Source: Ceratothoa steindachneri
Taxonomy: Eukaryota > Arthropoda > Malacostraca > Isopoda > Cymothoidae
Assembly (NCBI GenBank): GCA_963969495.1
Contig: OZ018331.1
Span: 151,401,264-151,465,263, forward strand
Reading direction: 5' to 3'
Length of the DNA: 64,000 nt
This document shows, one piece after another, positions 11,165 to 22,101 of the stretch. The position numbers and the translations under genes are program-made. Positions within the stretch are counted from its first letter, which is position 1. Each line of letters begins with the position of its first letter. The notes under the pieces are model-generated. The model made no database searches. It was not told the origin of the DNA and saw only the letters and a list, made by a program, of their open reading frames with translations.

Positions 11165-11862
11165 TCATCATCATCATCATCATCATCATCACTAACTCTA
11201 TAATTTAAGAAGGGGATTTTTTTTTGAGTATTTGAATAATAATTTCATCTTAATTTGGTTATGACTTTTTTATCAAAGTTATTTCTAATAATTCTTTTAT
11301 AATATCAAAAAACAAAATGGTAAAGTTCAGAAATAAATAAAAGTATCGAAATTTTGTGATTTTTTAAAACCCAAAGAATTACAAATGGTGAAGTTCAGAA
11401 AATTTAGTTTAGAATTTCTTTTTAAAATTACTAGGCAATGGCTTCGCCACTGGGGAGCTTGCGCTTCGCTACTAAGATTCAAATTTAAAATCTAAAAAAA
11501 TGCAGCCATGGTTAAATTTCTGAACTTCGCCAATTATAATAATTTTAAAAAAGAACTCTAAGCTAAATTTCTCCCCTTTCAAAATATCACGTTGCTAAAA
11601 TATAGTTATAGAAGAAGATATACAAAAATTAATTTTCTGAACTTCACCATTTGTAATTCTTTGGGTTTTAAAAAATTCACACCATTTCGATACTTATATT
11701 TATTTCTGAACTTCACCATTTTGTTTTTTTGATATTATAAACAAAAGAATTATTAGAAATAACTTTGTTAAAAAAATCATAACCAAATTAAGATGAAATT
11801 ATTATTCAAATACTCAAAAAAATCCCCTCATTAAATTATAGAGTTAGTGATGATTATATGTA
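11165..11862. mobile_element. R1 fold-back element (palindromic MITE)
   Basis: Long terminal inverted repeats: the left end catcactaactctataattt at 11188 and the right end aaattatagagttagtgatg at 11836. Arms match for at least 250 bases including aacaaaatggtaaagttcag and its inverted form, and the right arm runs to about 11430. No ORF. Other copies: 49362-49826 (one complete arm), 25393-25500 (fragment) and a copy split by piggyBac (29186-29240 and 34815-34975). The left end sits on a (TCA)n run, perhaps the preferred target. Confidence 0.85.
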
Positions 11863-12007
11863 ATATGTTTCAGGAATCTATGGCCGTAAATGGTGAGGCT
11901 GGGGTGGCGGGTTCGTAAGATACAGGGTGGAAATACGAAGTGTACACTGCTTTTAACAAATCATTTTAAATATATTTACATACCATTAATTTACACACAT
12001 TTACAAA

Positions 12008-12480
12008 TATGACTGGAAAATGTCAAGCAATCGTGTATCTGTGGAGAAGCGGGAAGACAGTGAGGGATATTTTCAAAATGTTGAACCCCACTGTGACCAG
12101 ATCTGGTTTTTTTTTAAGCTATCAAACGGCTTATAAAGAAAGGAAGTTGTCTTCCAAGAGTGAGGATCACCGCTCCGATTAGTAAGGATACCAATCTTCA
12201 TCAAGAACACGATTAACAAGGTCAGGCAAAAAGCCAAGGAGTGCCAGACAAGTTGCTTTGGATGCCAAAAGGAGTCATATAGTGATGCAAAACTTGCGGA
12301 AAGATGATCTGAAACTTGGTCCATTCAAAGATATCTAAATGACATCTGTTTTCCAACTCCACCAAAGAGGAGAGAATTGGACGAGCAAAACTACTCCTCC
12401 AGCGGGTCCTTGATGACTCGCAACCTCCAGTTCCCTGGAGGGATAATAAGTTTTTCACTGGCCAAGTCACCTACAACACA
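12008..12480 (+). pseudogene. Mariner-like transposase remnant, N-terminal half
   Basis: Translation from the ATG at 12008 reads IVYLWRSGKTVRDIFKML, the N-terminal helix-turn-helix of a mariner-like (worm/arthropod type) transposase. After several stops it continues with SHIVMQNLRKDDLKLGPF, the second DNA-binding part, and then text matching the stretch that normally precedes the first catalytic Asp (near 12430). At least five stops or frameshifts; the catalytic domain is absent. Opposite-strand frames here are shadows. Followed directly by an inverted-repeat element at 12505. Confidence 0.7.
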
Positions 12481-12504
12481 CAATATTCGTGTTTGAACAT
12501 TAAA

Positions 12505-12842
12505 ATGATTTGTAAAAATTGTCTTAAAGTCATTTAATGAGTAAATTAGCCTTAAAAAATAATGGGAAACATGTTTTTTTATGTTCTAAATTATCTTTGA
12601 AATTTTTTTAAAAAAATTAAAAATTAATTTAAATTTTAAGGAATGGAAGTCAAGATTACAGGCTGTGGTTGACCATAAAGGAGGGCATATTGAATCATTG
12701 ATTAAAATTTAAATTTAGTTTAAAATTTTGAATTATTTTTAAGATTTGCAATTTAGAGAAAAAAAGAAAAGTTTCTTACATTATTTTTTTAAAGGTTAAT
12801 TGACTCATTAAATGACTTTAAGTCTATTTTTACAAAGAATAA
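12505..12842. mobile_element. Short inverted-repeat (MITE-like) element
   Basis: Left arm 12505-12562 and right arm 12770-12842 are inverted copies; the core is cttaaagtcatttaatgag and its reverse complement, with matching flanking T/A runs. About 340 bases, AT-rich, no ORF. Lies just 3' of the mariner-like remnant. Confidence 0.7.
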
Positions 12843-13440
12843 GTATTTATAGATGAAGGATTCATCTTTCATTTGTTTTCATTTCGCGTCCTTAGCTGCA
12901 AGGGTTATTGAGATATTGCTTCTCAAAAACGGTCCAATTTTTAGGACCGTATATAATGAATGTGTCCAATAGATTGAAGAAGACATGAAGGATGTGGATT
13001 GCAATCTTCATTCAGAATATGAATATGAGATGAAAAATGCCAGAATTATCTCTTTGCTTATTTGGGGATAAAAGTATGTGTAGAATTACGTCATGATTTT
13101 ACTTATGATGTAGAAATGTTCAAACGTAATCTATATACACCAGCATCAAATTCGTCTATCACGATGACGCATTTTATTTTTCGCAAGAAAAAAAGGAGTA
13201 GGATAGTTATTGATATACGTTGTCATACTACCTTTTACTATTATGTTTATTAAGGTTTAGAAACACTCAGTTGGAATCATCATTCCGTTTAAAGGTAATT
13301 TGAAATGTGAAGGAATTTTTTGTAAAAAAAAAAGAGAAAATAAAAAAAAAATAAACCGCGCTGGATTATATACCAAAGGCCTTTCATTGTGCGAATATGT
13401 AAATCGACTTCTGTGCACAATGATTGCAAACACCTCGCAC
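12843..13440. other. AT-rich stretch without recognised content
   Basis: Short frames only (for example 13062-13253, 63 codons, unrecognised). I see no repeat family or gene. It ends at a polypurine run (13320-13350) and an (ATA)n stretch (13449-13482). Confidence 0.5.
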
Positions 13441-13860
13441 ACAAGTGGATATAATAATAATAATAATGATAATAATAATAATGTCGTGTACGAATATTCG
13501 TGCAAAGTCGGTGACTGCCAACACCGCAATTCAAAGTACATCGACGTAACCTCCACAACCCTGTTAAGGCGACTGACAGCTCACCTTCAAGATGGCGCAA
13601 TTAAAAAACACGCCCACTCTCATCGCACTACCCTAACCCATGAAAAGCTGAATAAGGACACCTCCATCATCCTGAGACTCCAAAACTGCAGAAGATTGCG
13701 GATGGTCGAAGCCGTCATTATTCAAATGAAGAAACCGGCAATTAACGCGCAACTTCAGCCGAAAACCATACTCCCGACATTTCGGCGTCTCCAAGTTGAC
13801 TGCCGTTAAAAGAAGCTCGTTTTCCTTTGCCTCCTTTGCCAGAGAACTAGATCAGAGCGA
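13441..13860 (+). pseudogene. Penelope-like GIY-YIG endonuclease fragment, second copy
   Basis: The frame 13300-13809 is PLE sequence only from about 13483: VVYEYSCKVGDCQHRNSK, YIDVTSTTLLRRLTAHL and MVEAVIIQMKKPAINAQ. Nearly identical to the copy at 5286-5660, sharing the YID variant, and open throughout. Upstream, an (AAT)n stretch replaces the RT and linker. The shared 3' untranslated part extends to about 13860, where the complement of ctgactatttgt lies, marking the element end as at 5205. Confidence 0.85.
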
Positions 13861-14669
13861 CAAATAGTCAGAAATGAAATGAAACGAAAAGAGAAGTGAG
13901 AGATAAAGAACAGCTCTTCCGACCCTCCCCCGCCCCACTTGGCCCTCATGGAGCGGCCGAGGAGGGAGGGGGGTAGGTCAGGTAGTCCTTTGTAGACCCC
14001 ATAGTCACACTGTCTAGAGCCAAAGTAGGCTCCAAGCACAGTAAGCACGGCGGGTAGGAGTGAGAGGGAGAGGAAGAAGAAGGTTTTAGGATAGGACAAC
14101 GAAGAAAATAGTAGGAGACAAAAGTGGACTTAATTAGTCATGGAACGTACTGCTTAACGTGGAATCCGAACCACGATGTGTCGCTTGTCTCTAAATATAA
14201 CTTTGCAGTTTATCGTGACAACTGTCCCACGTATCTACTGTGAGTACGGTGTGCGAATGTGATAGTAAAAAAGAATAGATGTTGAAGGCTGAAGGAAGTA
14301 AGAGGTTTGCAAAGAGATGCTATTTGCCTGGAGGTCAGGCTTATCTCTGTCCATTATAGGTAGTTATAACTACCGTTATAAAGTTAGAAAATTAGTATTT
14401 GCGTGAGTGTCTCGCATGGCTGTGTTATTTTTTTATTTATTTATTTTTTATATGTATCTACTTTTAATATGTCTAAGTAGCGTTGGTATTTATTAGGCGT
14501 TCAAACCGTTATTAGTAATTATTCTTACTAAAAACTGTTGTAAGTTTCTATCTCTCTATCTATTCTTTCGTATTCCTATCCTAGTTATAATTGACTATAT
14601 GCTATTCTCTGGTTTTGCTTCGGTTATTTAATTATTCTTAGTCATCGAGTATTATTCTCTTTCTCTAGG

Positions 14670-16107
14670 TGTAGATTTCTTCTTCGTCCTCTTCTCCTCT
14701 TTCTACTATCCTTGGGAAATTTGGGAATAATCTGTGTGATCGACATCCTTCTCTTTGGGCAACTTGGTTGGTTAATTCAACTCCTACTTCATTCTGTGTC
14801 TTTTCTATGACTCTCCTTACTTTTTTTACAATTATTCTGTTAAATGGCTTTATCTTTGCCTCCCTGTGCAGGTCTCGTAGTCTTCTTCTTTCTCCTATTC
14901 TAATGTTTGTTATTAAGTATATACATTTGCTTCCGAGTTTTTAGAGTCTTAATAGGTTACTTATCAAGATCGTGCACATCGCGATGGTTGGATAAATAAT
15001 CGCGGACTGTACTATGGCCTTATAAATTTCTTCTTGTTTTTCATGCTTAGGTTAACTAGGCCGCTCTTCCCTCGATTTACCCTCTCAGTTACGTGCTTTT
15101 TATAACCTGATTTCGTGATGGTTAGTCCAAGCACCTTACATTCTGTGTCGGACCTGAAGCGCTGTCCTTCTACATATACATCTGAGATGCTGCTCCTGTA
15201 CACGGGTACCATTAGAAATTTATCCCTGTTGGTTTTAATTTTCCATTTCTCTTCGTATCTATTAATGCTTCTTTTCTCTTCTGTAGCCATCATAGCTTGC
15301 ATTGGGCCGTTCCTGTAAGGGTAAACTATGATCTGGGTGACGTCGTCGGCAAATTGTATGTTTAAGCAGCTCTCATTTCTTGGTGGTGGTATATTTGCAG
15401 TGTAGATTAAATAGAGAGACGGATTCAGATATCCGCCTTAGGGCAAACCCGCATTGAGCTCGAATATTTCTCCCTGATGTCGTCCTATTTCCACATAGGC
15501 ACGTCTCTCCATTACATAAACACATAAAATCCTTTCGATCTTGTTGTTCATTCCTAATCTGAGTATTCTGAGTTGCATATTCCTCTGTCATACTTTGTCG
15601 AATGCCTTGGATACGTCCCAACATACGATGTCTACGCTCATTTTTTCTATCTTTGCTTTCGCTATCTTTTCAAAGATGACCCCAAGGGCCATCTCCGTGC
15701 TTCTGTTTTTCCGGAAGCCAAATTGGCAGCTGTTTCTTCGACCATTATCATCGAGTAATTTGGACAGTCTGTTATTAATTATTTTTTCCGATACCTTACC
15801 GGGTTTTTTTCCCGCCTTGGGTATGAATATCATCTTCGCCTCTTTCACTTCATCAAGAAAGATTCCCGTATTCAAGCACGCATTAAAGACGTTTCACACT
15901 CCCTCCAGTATGTTCGGGGGAGCTTCAAGGTAATTTAATCTGGTGAGTCCCTATCAGCCAGGGGCTCTCTGTCGGAAGTTCTTTAGCGTTTCTTTTAATT
16001 CCTCAGATGTAATGATTACGTCTATTCCGTCGTTGTTGTTTCTCCTTTCCTCGATAAAGTGGAAGGGTTATGTCCTTTCGATCTCCCCATTGAGTTCGTC
16101 CACGGTC
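14670..16107 (-). pseudogene. LINE copy B ORF2 remnant: reverse transcriptase
   Basis: Open pieces at 15875-15588 (KMIFIPKAGKKPGK, ENGRRNSCQFGF-like text, IVCWDVSKAFDKV motif A), 15624-15373 and 15302-15012 (thumb: INRYEEKWKIKTNRDKF, KVLGLTITKSGYKKH). Motif A is well kept, but the YRPISLLEF block is missing by a small deletion after GKKPGK. The FADD region near 15345 is readable only in another frame. The C-terminal part (IRIGERRRLRDLHREAKI) ends near 14670. Confidence 0.75.
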
Positions 16108-16627
16108 TGAAGCATATCTGTATGCTTGTGAAGACGTTTATTTGTATGTGGGTGGATGGGATTCTCATGTTGAAACCGAGAAGTCCCTGTTCGATGATCC
16201 TTGAAGCCATTTCGGTAGATTCGCAAATTACCTTGAAAACGTGAGTGTGATCTTTAAATATGACCACCTCTGCTATCTTGAGCCATTTCTTCCTCTCCTG
16301 TAGTTCTTCTTTTATTTCTTGGCATGCGTGATATCTTACCCATGACTCGATTTTGGGGCAGATGACACTTCTGTTAGCCGTGATTTGTGGGGGTACGCTT
16401 GCTTCCAAATCCAACTTCCTTAGCGTAATGCTCCCAGCAGATGATAGTAGCTGTTCTACGTCTTTATTTTTTTGGCAAATAACTGTGAATCCATATGGTG
16501 TGTCAATACATTTGATTAGTTGTATTTCCAGATCAGTAAATATGCATTGCACTACTTCTTGTGGTGATCTTTTCCTTCCGTTGTGTAAGAGTTTAAGGGG
16601 AAACCTTTTGAAGTCCGGTGGATCCAT
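16108..16627 (-). pseudogene. LINE copy B ORF1, N-terminal half
   Basis: Open frame from the ATG at 16627: MDPPDFKRFPLKLL at the start, then LEASVPPQITANRSVIC and DHTHVFKVICESTEMASR, the ORF1 region preceding the zinc knuckles (compare TSGLQPSIPPQIQARRSVVC in copy A). It reaches the first knuckle only as ICFR and then runs into ORF2 linker sequence. The last 28 codons of the frame (to 16022) are therefore out-of-frame ORF2, not ORF1. Confidence 0.8.
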
Positions 16628-17656
16628 CTTCCCTGGGAGTCGTCTCGTCTCCGACGAGAGGGGTTCTTTTGTCGATCTTCAGCTGTGGAGACTTTATCCA
16701 GTCTCCACTAATGGAAGTAGCCCATCTATCTGTCCTAGTTCTATCTCGCCTACCTCCCAACTTTCGCAATCTCCTTGGTCAACTCTACCTATCTGGGCTT
16801 AGCCCTAACAGCAGTTCCCAGTTGGGTTCTGGCACGTGACCGAGAATCAGCCCCCCTTTTCTGTCCCCCTAAGAGGGTCTCCTGCAGGGGTTCACTATAC
16901 TTTACTACCAACTGCAACTCAGACCTTGCTGGTGACCAAGTTATGTAGTGCTAGTGAGAAGTAAGTTTGAGGTAAAAAGTATGAATAAAGGGCCAAGAAT
17001 TTAGAATAAAGAAGAGCAACCCCTTCGGGCAGGGGAGGGGGCACTTCGCTCAAGAAGAAAAAGAGGAATCTCCAATAAGACTATAAGACCCAGGAGCGCA
17101 TACATTTCTTCTTAGAAGTTTTCTTGAGAAAGGCGTTTTTAGGTCCTCCTAGAACTTTTCCTCCTTTACCTGAGATAGCCTTTACCAGTTCGCAGCGAGA
17201 GAGAAAGCGTACAGACTGAGTAAATCCAAATAGTCAGACATTGGACATATATAAGTGAGGAATATAGTATTAGAGGTGTTTAGTAGGAGAAAAATAGTGG
17301 GGAAACTTAGGGGAAATAATAGAAAAGTGAAATGAAAATAGAATGAAAGACAGATCCTTAGTGAAAGGGTAGTTTATATAATATGGCGTTCAAGCCATTT
17401 GTGTTAAAAAATTAATGTTATTGGGTATGATATGCGCATTTGCTGTTGTGGTAATAAATGACTTTAATTACTTTAGTGTTGTGCTTAGTGTTTTTGTTTT
17501 TTGTATATTATGTAGTGAGTGAAAATCGTGTCTTTTGTTTTTTCTTGGATGTCTTCTACGGGATTTTGGGGTCTTCATCGGAGAATTCTTGTAGATATCG
17601 GGATGTTTCATAATTGGGTAATCATTTTCTTGGTCGGTTTCTTTGGTCTGGGTAAA

Positions 17657-20339
17657 AACATTCTTATTTTAATGTGTAGAACGGCACTTCTGCTCCGCCA
17701 GCTAAAAGCCCAGCGGAGTTCGGAAATCTGGCGCGACTTATGCCTCTTCTGTTCTGGTTAATCATTTAGACGATACCATCGTCGCGTTCTCGATTAACCA
17801 TTTCCTGCATATTCCTTGTCCGTTCTTCTATGACAACGTTAATGGGACTTATCCCCGCCTTCCGTTGCAGCTCGTCCTGGCGTCTTTTCTCTTGCCTGAA
17901 TGTACCTGTAATTAGGTACACACATTTGTTCTGCATCACTTGTAGTTTCCTCTTTTGTGGCTTCCAGCCACATGAGAGGGTGGAAGCGCGGTATAGCAGC
18001 GTCGATCTTACAAGTGCATTGTAGATTTTTTCTTATTGCTTTCACGGAGATTTCTGAACATGTATAGAGTTTTGTCTGCAGCAGTGGCCTTGGTGATTCT
18101 CTCTTGGGCGTGCTTCTTGTACCGTATTGAAGTAATCTTCATTCCGAGTACATTTCACTAAGTGGTGTAGGGATAACATCTATCCTCTACCCTGATGTCG
18201 TAAAGTAGTCTCCTGCCTATGAAGACTACTTTGAACTTTTCCTGGCTCGCGCGGATCTTCCACGGGGCCTCGTATGTGTTAAGGTTTTCAATTTCTGCTG
18301 CTGTCATACAAGCTTGCCAAGGCGCATTCCTCCATGGACAAGTGATTATATGGGTGAAATCATCGGCGAATTGAATGTTGAGGCAAGTGGGGCTTACAGG
18401 GGCTGGAACATCAGCGGTGTAAATCAAGTAGAGAGTGGGGGACCCCCCCCCCGCTGTGGGAGGCCCCCCGTGAGCGGAAACATTGGTCTGTCCGTGCCCC
18501 CTAAACTGATGTACGCCGCTCTCTCTATGACATAGTAACAGAGAGTTCTTTATAAGTTTTCACTTAGGCTCAGTCGTAAAATCTTGTATTGAATTCCCCG
18601 TTGCCATACCTTATCAAACGCTTTTGATATATCCCGACAAACAATGTCCACGTATCTTCTTTCCCATTTTTGCTTGGGCTAGCTTTTCCGTGATGACATT
18701 AATTGCCATCTCCGTACTTCACTTCCGCCTAAACCCGAATTGATGTGGGTTGGAGAGGGAGTTCTCCTCCAGGTGAGACACCAGTCTTCGGTTGATGATC
18801 TTCTCGAAGAGCTTCTCGCCAAATTCTAGAAGTGAAATTGGCAGGTAGCTCTCCTTCAACGTTGGGTCCTTTCCATGCTTAGGCAAGAAAATCATCTTAG
18901 CCGTTTTGTAAGCATCTGGAAAGTATCCCATGTTCAGAAAGGCGTTATATATCCCTTTCATCCCTTCGATGACATTGACTGGTGCCTTTTTAAAGATTAA
19001 TTTTGTAAGCCCCGATTGCCCTGGGGCTTTTTTTTTGGAATGAGCGGAGCGCGCCGAGTAGTTCTTCTTCTGTAATCTCGGCGTCTCCGTTGCGCTGTCT
19101 ATCCCCCTGGTTGTGAGGGTGCACCTTGTGTATTTGTTCACTAAGCTCGTCTATGATGTTGCTTTCAAACTCTAGGTCATAGTCTTCGTTTTCCTCCTTA
19201 GTTATATTGAAGATTTTTCCCAATAACTTCGGAATAGGTCTTCAATTCTTCCTTCTTCGGTTTCGATGTTTCAATCTTCTTTTTGTAATTCGATCTTCTT
19301 CTTCCCGGTTGATCCTTTAAGATTTCTGATCTTTTTCCAATAATCTTTGGGAGTTGCTTCCTATCGTCTTCATTGTTTTTCGACGATAAACTGGTTGAGT
19401 TCTTCTTCGATTTCTTTACTTCGTTGCATTCAGTGAACTTATGCATTTCTGATGTTGATTGCATACAATAATTTCAGCTCACCGTATAAATCCTCCATGT
19501 ATTCAGTCCATCTGTAGATAGAGATGGTCCTATACTCGGATTTAGGGATACAAGCCCTTTCTGCGTTGATGAGATGGTTGTCGAGGTCGTCGAGTGCCTC
19601 GTCAATCTCCTCGAGAATTGCCTTGTCCAATTTGGGCGGATCGTAGGCCTCGAGAAGGCACGCGTACCGTGTCCAGTCTGCTTTTCTGTAGTTCTTTCTG
19701 ACTACAGCTGGGACTTGTATAGGTTTCCTGTTATAGTGAGTAGGATCCCTATATGGTCACTACATGGTACTTGGACTGGTTCCATGTAGTAATTAAACGG
19801 AAGCTGACGATTTGCCAGACAGATGTCTGGTTTTGTGGCACTTCCTGCTCTGACAAAGGTGGGGAAGTCAGAACCTATTCGCTGGGCAATATTTCTGTCC
19901 AGCAATAGTTCCAGACTTCTTCCTATACCGTTGAAGGTCATGCAGCCGGATTCTCGGCATCTTGCGTTCAGATCCCCCATTAATATAGTGGGGGTTCTTC
20001 TGCCAAATAGGCCAGTGAGAGTGTGAATTGGTAACACGTCTCTCCTTAGCGGTTGATATCCGGTAGCAATGACCAACTTTCCTATGTCGAGTTCGACCTC
20101 AATCGCGAGGTAGGATTTTTCTAGATTTCTTATTTGTTTGTATTTAATCCTTGCGAATAATTCGTGATCAACACATCGTAGTTCCAGATTTTCATTTCTG
20201 CACTACGCGTGTCAAACCCGTGTTCAGAAATTAAGATGATGTCTGCATCAATTTCTCTGAATACATTTCCGTAAAGAATTTCCTTCGTCCTCCAGCCGTT
20301 GGTATTAATTTCCAGTATCTTCAGTGCGTTCCGTAACAT
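17657..20339 (-). pseudogene. LINE copy C ORF2: endonuclease plus reverse transcriptase
   Basis: The start at 20339 (MLRNALKILEINTNGW) is the endonuclease N-terminus; DADIILISEHG, MGDLNARCRES and CSDHIGIL follow, so the endonuclease catalytic blocks are kept across one frameshift near 20100. Linker pieces lie at 19630-19198. The RT starts in 19223-18719 (KKAPGQSGLTKLIF, KMIFLPKHGKDPTLK, SLLEFGEKLFEKIINRR). A stop-ridden stretch (18719-18430) follows, then 18427-18158 with LNIQFADDFTHII. The C-terminal part has a relic of the usual domain and ends near 17657. At least six disablements. Confidence 0.82.
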
Positions 20340-20375
20340 GGTGAGTTTTTTTTACCTATGCTTCTTCTTATTATT

Positions 20376-21430
20376 CTATTTCTTCTTGGGGGCTGGCTGG
20401 GCGTTTTTTCTGTGCCCAGGGTTTTCCTTCTTCGGAGGTGGACTTGGGGTTTTGAGCCTGCTCTTCGTAGCTCGTGTACGAGTGCAAGGGCCCTCGTCGT
20501 TGTCAGAAGAGGAGGATCCCTCCTCATCTTCAGCCTTTTCATCTTCTTCTTCATCGTCCTCCTCCGATTTTTCCGATGAGGGAGCTTCGACGATCTCCTC
20601 CAGGCCAGATTTGACATTGTTGTTTCTTATGACTGATTCATTGAATACCTTGGAGCATTCAGGGTCTGCAGGCATGATTACTGACGGGAGATTGTTGGCT
20701 TTTAAGAGTGAATTAAATACCTGGTTGTAACAGCCAGGCTTCACTGAATTAGCAACATTTGCGTGGGTAATGCATATCAGTATCTTTGCCCTTAGATCTC
20801 CTGTAATATTCATTTGTGCAGGTGCAGGTGCAATCTTTATTTCCCCATTCTTCTTGGTGGCGTTTGCGTATGTCACCTCCTTAGCTTTCTTCTTTTCTTC
20901 CTCCTTCCTTTTGATGATGTCTCAGCGCTTTGGAAAGTTCATAACCATGGTCCTGTGTTCCCCTCTACAATTGAGACATTTCTTTTTAGTTTTCTCGTAC
21001 TTATCGAATCAGTGTTTCCCTGTGACGCATTCACTGCAGCACAGTTTATTTTTGTCCGGCCATGTCGTCGTTGTGTAATCCTCGAGTTTATAGCATACAA
21101 AGCACATTTGTATGCTATTAAATTTCTCTTGTTGGATGTTCTCTCCTGGGATTCTCATATTGAAAACCAAGATCCCCTCCGTCGTCGCTTTTCTGGACAT
21201 GTCAGTGGTGGAGAACGTTACTTTGAATACGTGGGTGTGTTCACGGAATTTGATTACATACTGGAATTTCGCCCACGTGTTGCTCCTCTGAATCTTTTCT
21301 TTCAGGACTTTGGTCGAGTTTTCACCGACCCAACTCGTTTGCTGCCAGGATGATGGGTTCTGGATAGATGGGGTGGATCTCGAGTGGGAACCTCAGGAGG
21401 AGTGAATTATGGTGGACTTGATGCAGTAAC
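20376..21430 (-). pseudogene. LINE copy C ORF1 with decayed zinc knuckles
   Basis: Pieces: about 21350-21201, 21200-21009 (MSRKATTEGILVFNMRIP, MCFVCYKLEDYTTTTW) and 20876-20376. The three knuckles are recognisable but two have lost metal ligands: the first lacks its final Cys (TTTTW) and the third ends in MVMNFP instead of a Cys. The C-terminal frame is intact: a conserved block (KILICITHANVANSVKPG) then an acidic Ser/Glu/Asp tract and a basic Pro/Lys tail, the usual disordered ORF1 end. It ends 37 bases before ORF2. Confidence 0.8.
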
Positions 21431-21583
21431 GGTCGAATCAATGGCCGCTAAAGTTTTGCCACCTTCTCTCGGGTACTTGCGCCATAACTGCATCCAACTA
21501 CATAGAGACTGGTGTTAGTTTCCTCTATGATCCTGGCTGGGTCGGAAAAAATAAAATTAAGTAAATATATACATATATTTAAA

Positions 21584-21790
21584 AGGAAGATTCAGACCTG
21601 CTCTGCCGATATAAAATGCCAACAGTGGGAACACTAGAGGCAAAAACATTTTAAAAAGACAACAAAAGAGGAAAAATATGGTAGTAAAGGGAAGGCGATG
21701 CCTTCACAACCAAGGTAACAAAAACTAATAAACTTCTTCACCCCTATCACACCTTCCACCCATTTCACCACCTAGCTCATCAAAAAAAAG
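21584..21790 (+). mobile_element. LINE 3' tail fragment (A-type)
   Basis: Near-identical to the copy A 3' end 5030-5200: aatgccaacagtgggaacac, gaggaaaaatatggtagtaa and ggtaacaaaaactaataaac all recur. Opposite in orientation to copy C and about 50 bases from its 5' end. No coding sequence. Confidence 0.85.
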
Positions 21791-21966
21791 AAAAAATCCA
21801 TTTCTGTTCATTTCCTGAAGATAACCTTACACGGTTGAAAGCCGTCTAGGAATAAAGAATGTCATTCGCGGATGTTTTTTTCTCGGGTAAAAAGACTTGT
21901 AAGAAATATTAAGAAAAACAAGTTAAAATTAATAACGCTACCACAGGTGTGGACTTCAATAGTACC

Positions 21967-21969
<3 letters not shown>
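21791..21969 (+). mobile_element. PLE 5' module, copy c (cut by a TA array)
   Basis: Matches 9935-10120: atttctgttcatttcctgaa, the motif gaagataacc...ggttgaaagccgtctagg (21816-21851), then taagaatgtcattcgcgg-like text and the same lysine-rich coding-like segment. Truncated at 21970 by (TA)n at the point corresponding to just before the TA array in copy a. Confidence 0.65.

Positions 21970-22049
<80 letters not shown>
21970..22049. repeat. (TA)n microsatellite
   Basis: About 40 TA units directly replacing the continuation of PLE module c. Confidence 0.97.
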
Positions 22050-22054
<5 letters not shown>

Positions 22055-22101
22055 GACATCGCATTTATATAGCAATGCAAATGAGTAAGGATAAACTAAA
22101 A

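Larger units (their letters stand above)
13861..16900 (-). mobile_element. LINE copy B, internally deleted
   Basis: Same I/Jockey-like family as A, C and E. Reading on the minus strand: 5' leader (about 16900-16628), ORF1 N-terminal half (16627-16108), a junction at about 16107, then ORF2 from just before the RT to its C-terminus (16107-14670), then a 3' region. Relative to copy C, the zinc knuckles, ORF1 tail, endonuclease and linker are gone. Confidence 0.8.
16900..21555 (-). mobile_element. LINE copy C, near-complete but degenerate
   Basis: Leader near 21555-21430 (shares cagccaggatcatagagg with copy A), ORF1 (21430-20376), ORF2 (20339-17657) and a 3' region towards about 16900. The 3' region shares a 'ggcgttcaa' stretch near 17384 with copy B near 14494. 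Its 5' end lies about 50 bases from an oppositely oriented LINE 3' tail (21584-21790). I cannot fix the C/B boundary precisely. Confidence 0.75.

Noticed and set aside
13289..13600. Two overlapping ~100-codon minus frames
   Set aside because: Antisense of the PLE nuclease and its (AAT)n lead.
20299..21353. Three plus-strand frames of 100-180 codons
   Set aside because: Antisense of LINE copy C ORF1; Ser/Phe-rich because they read the acidic/basic tail backwards.
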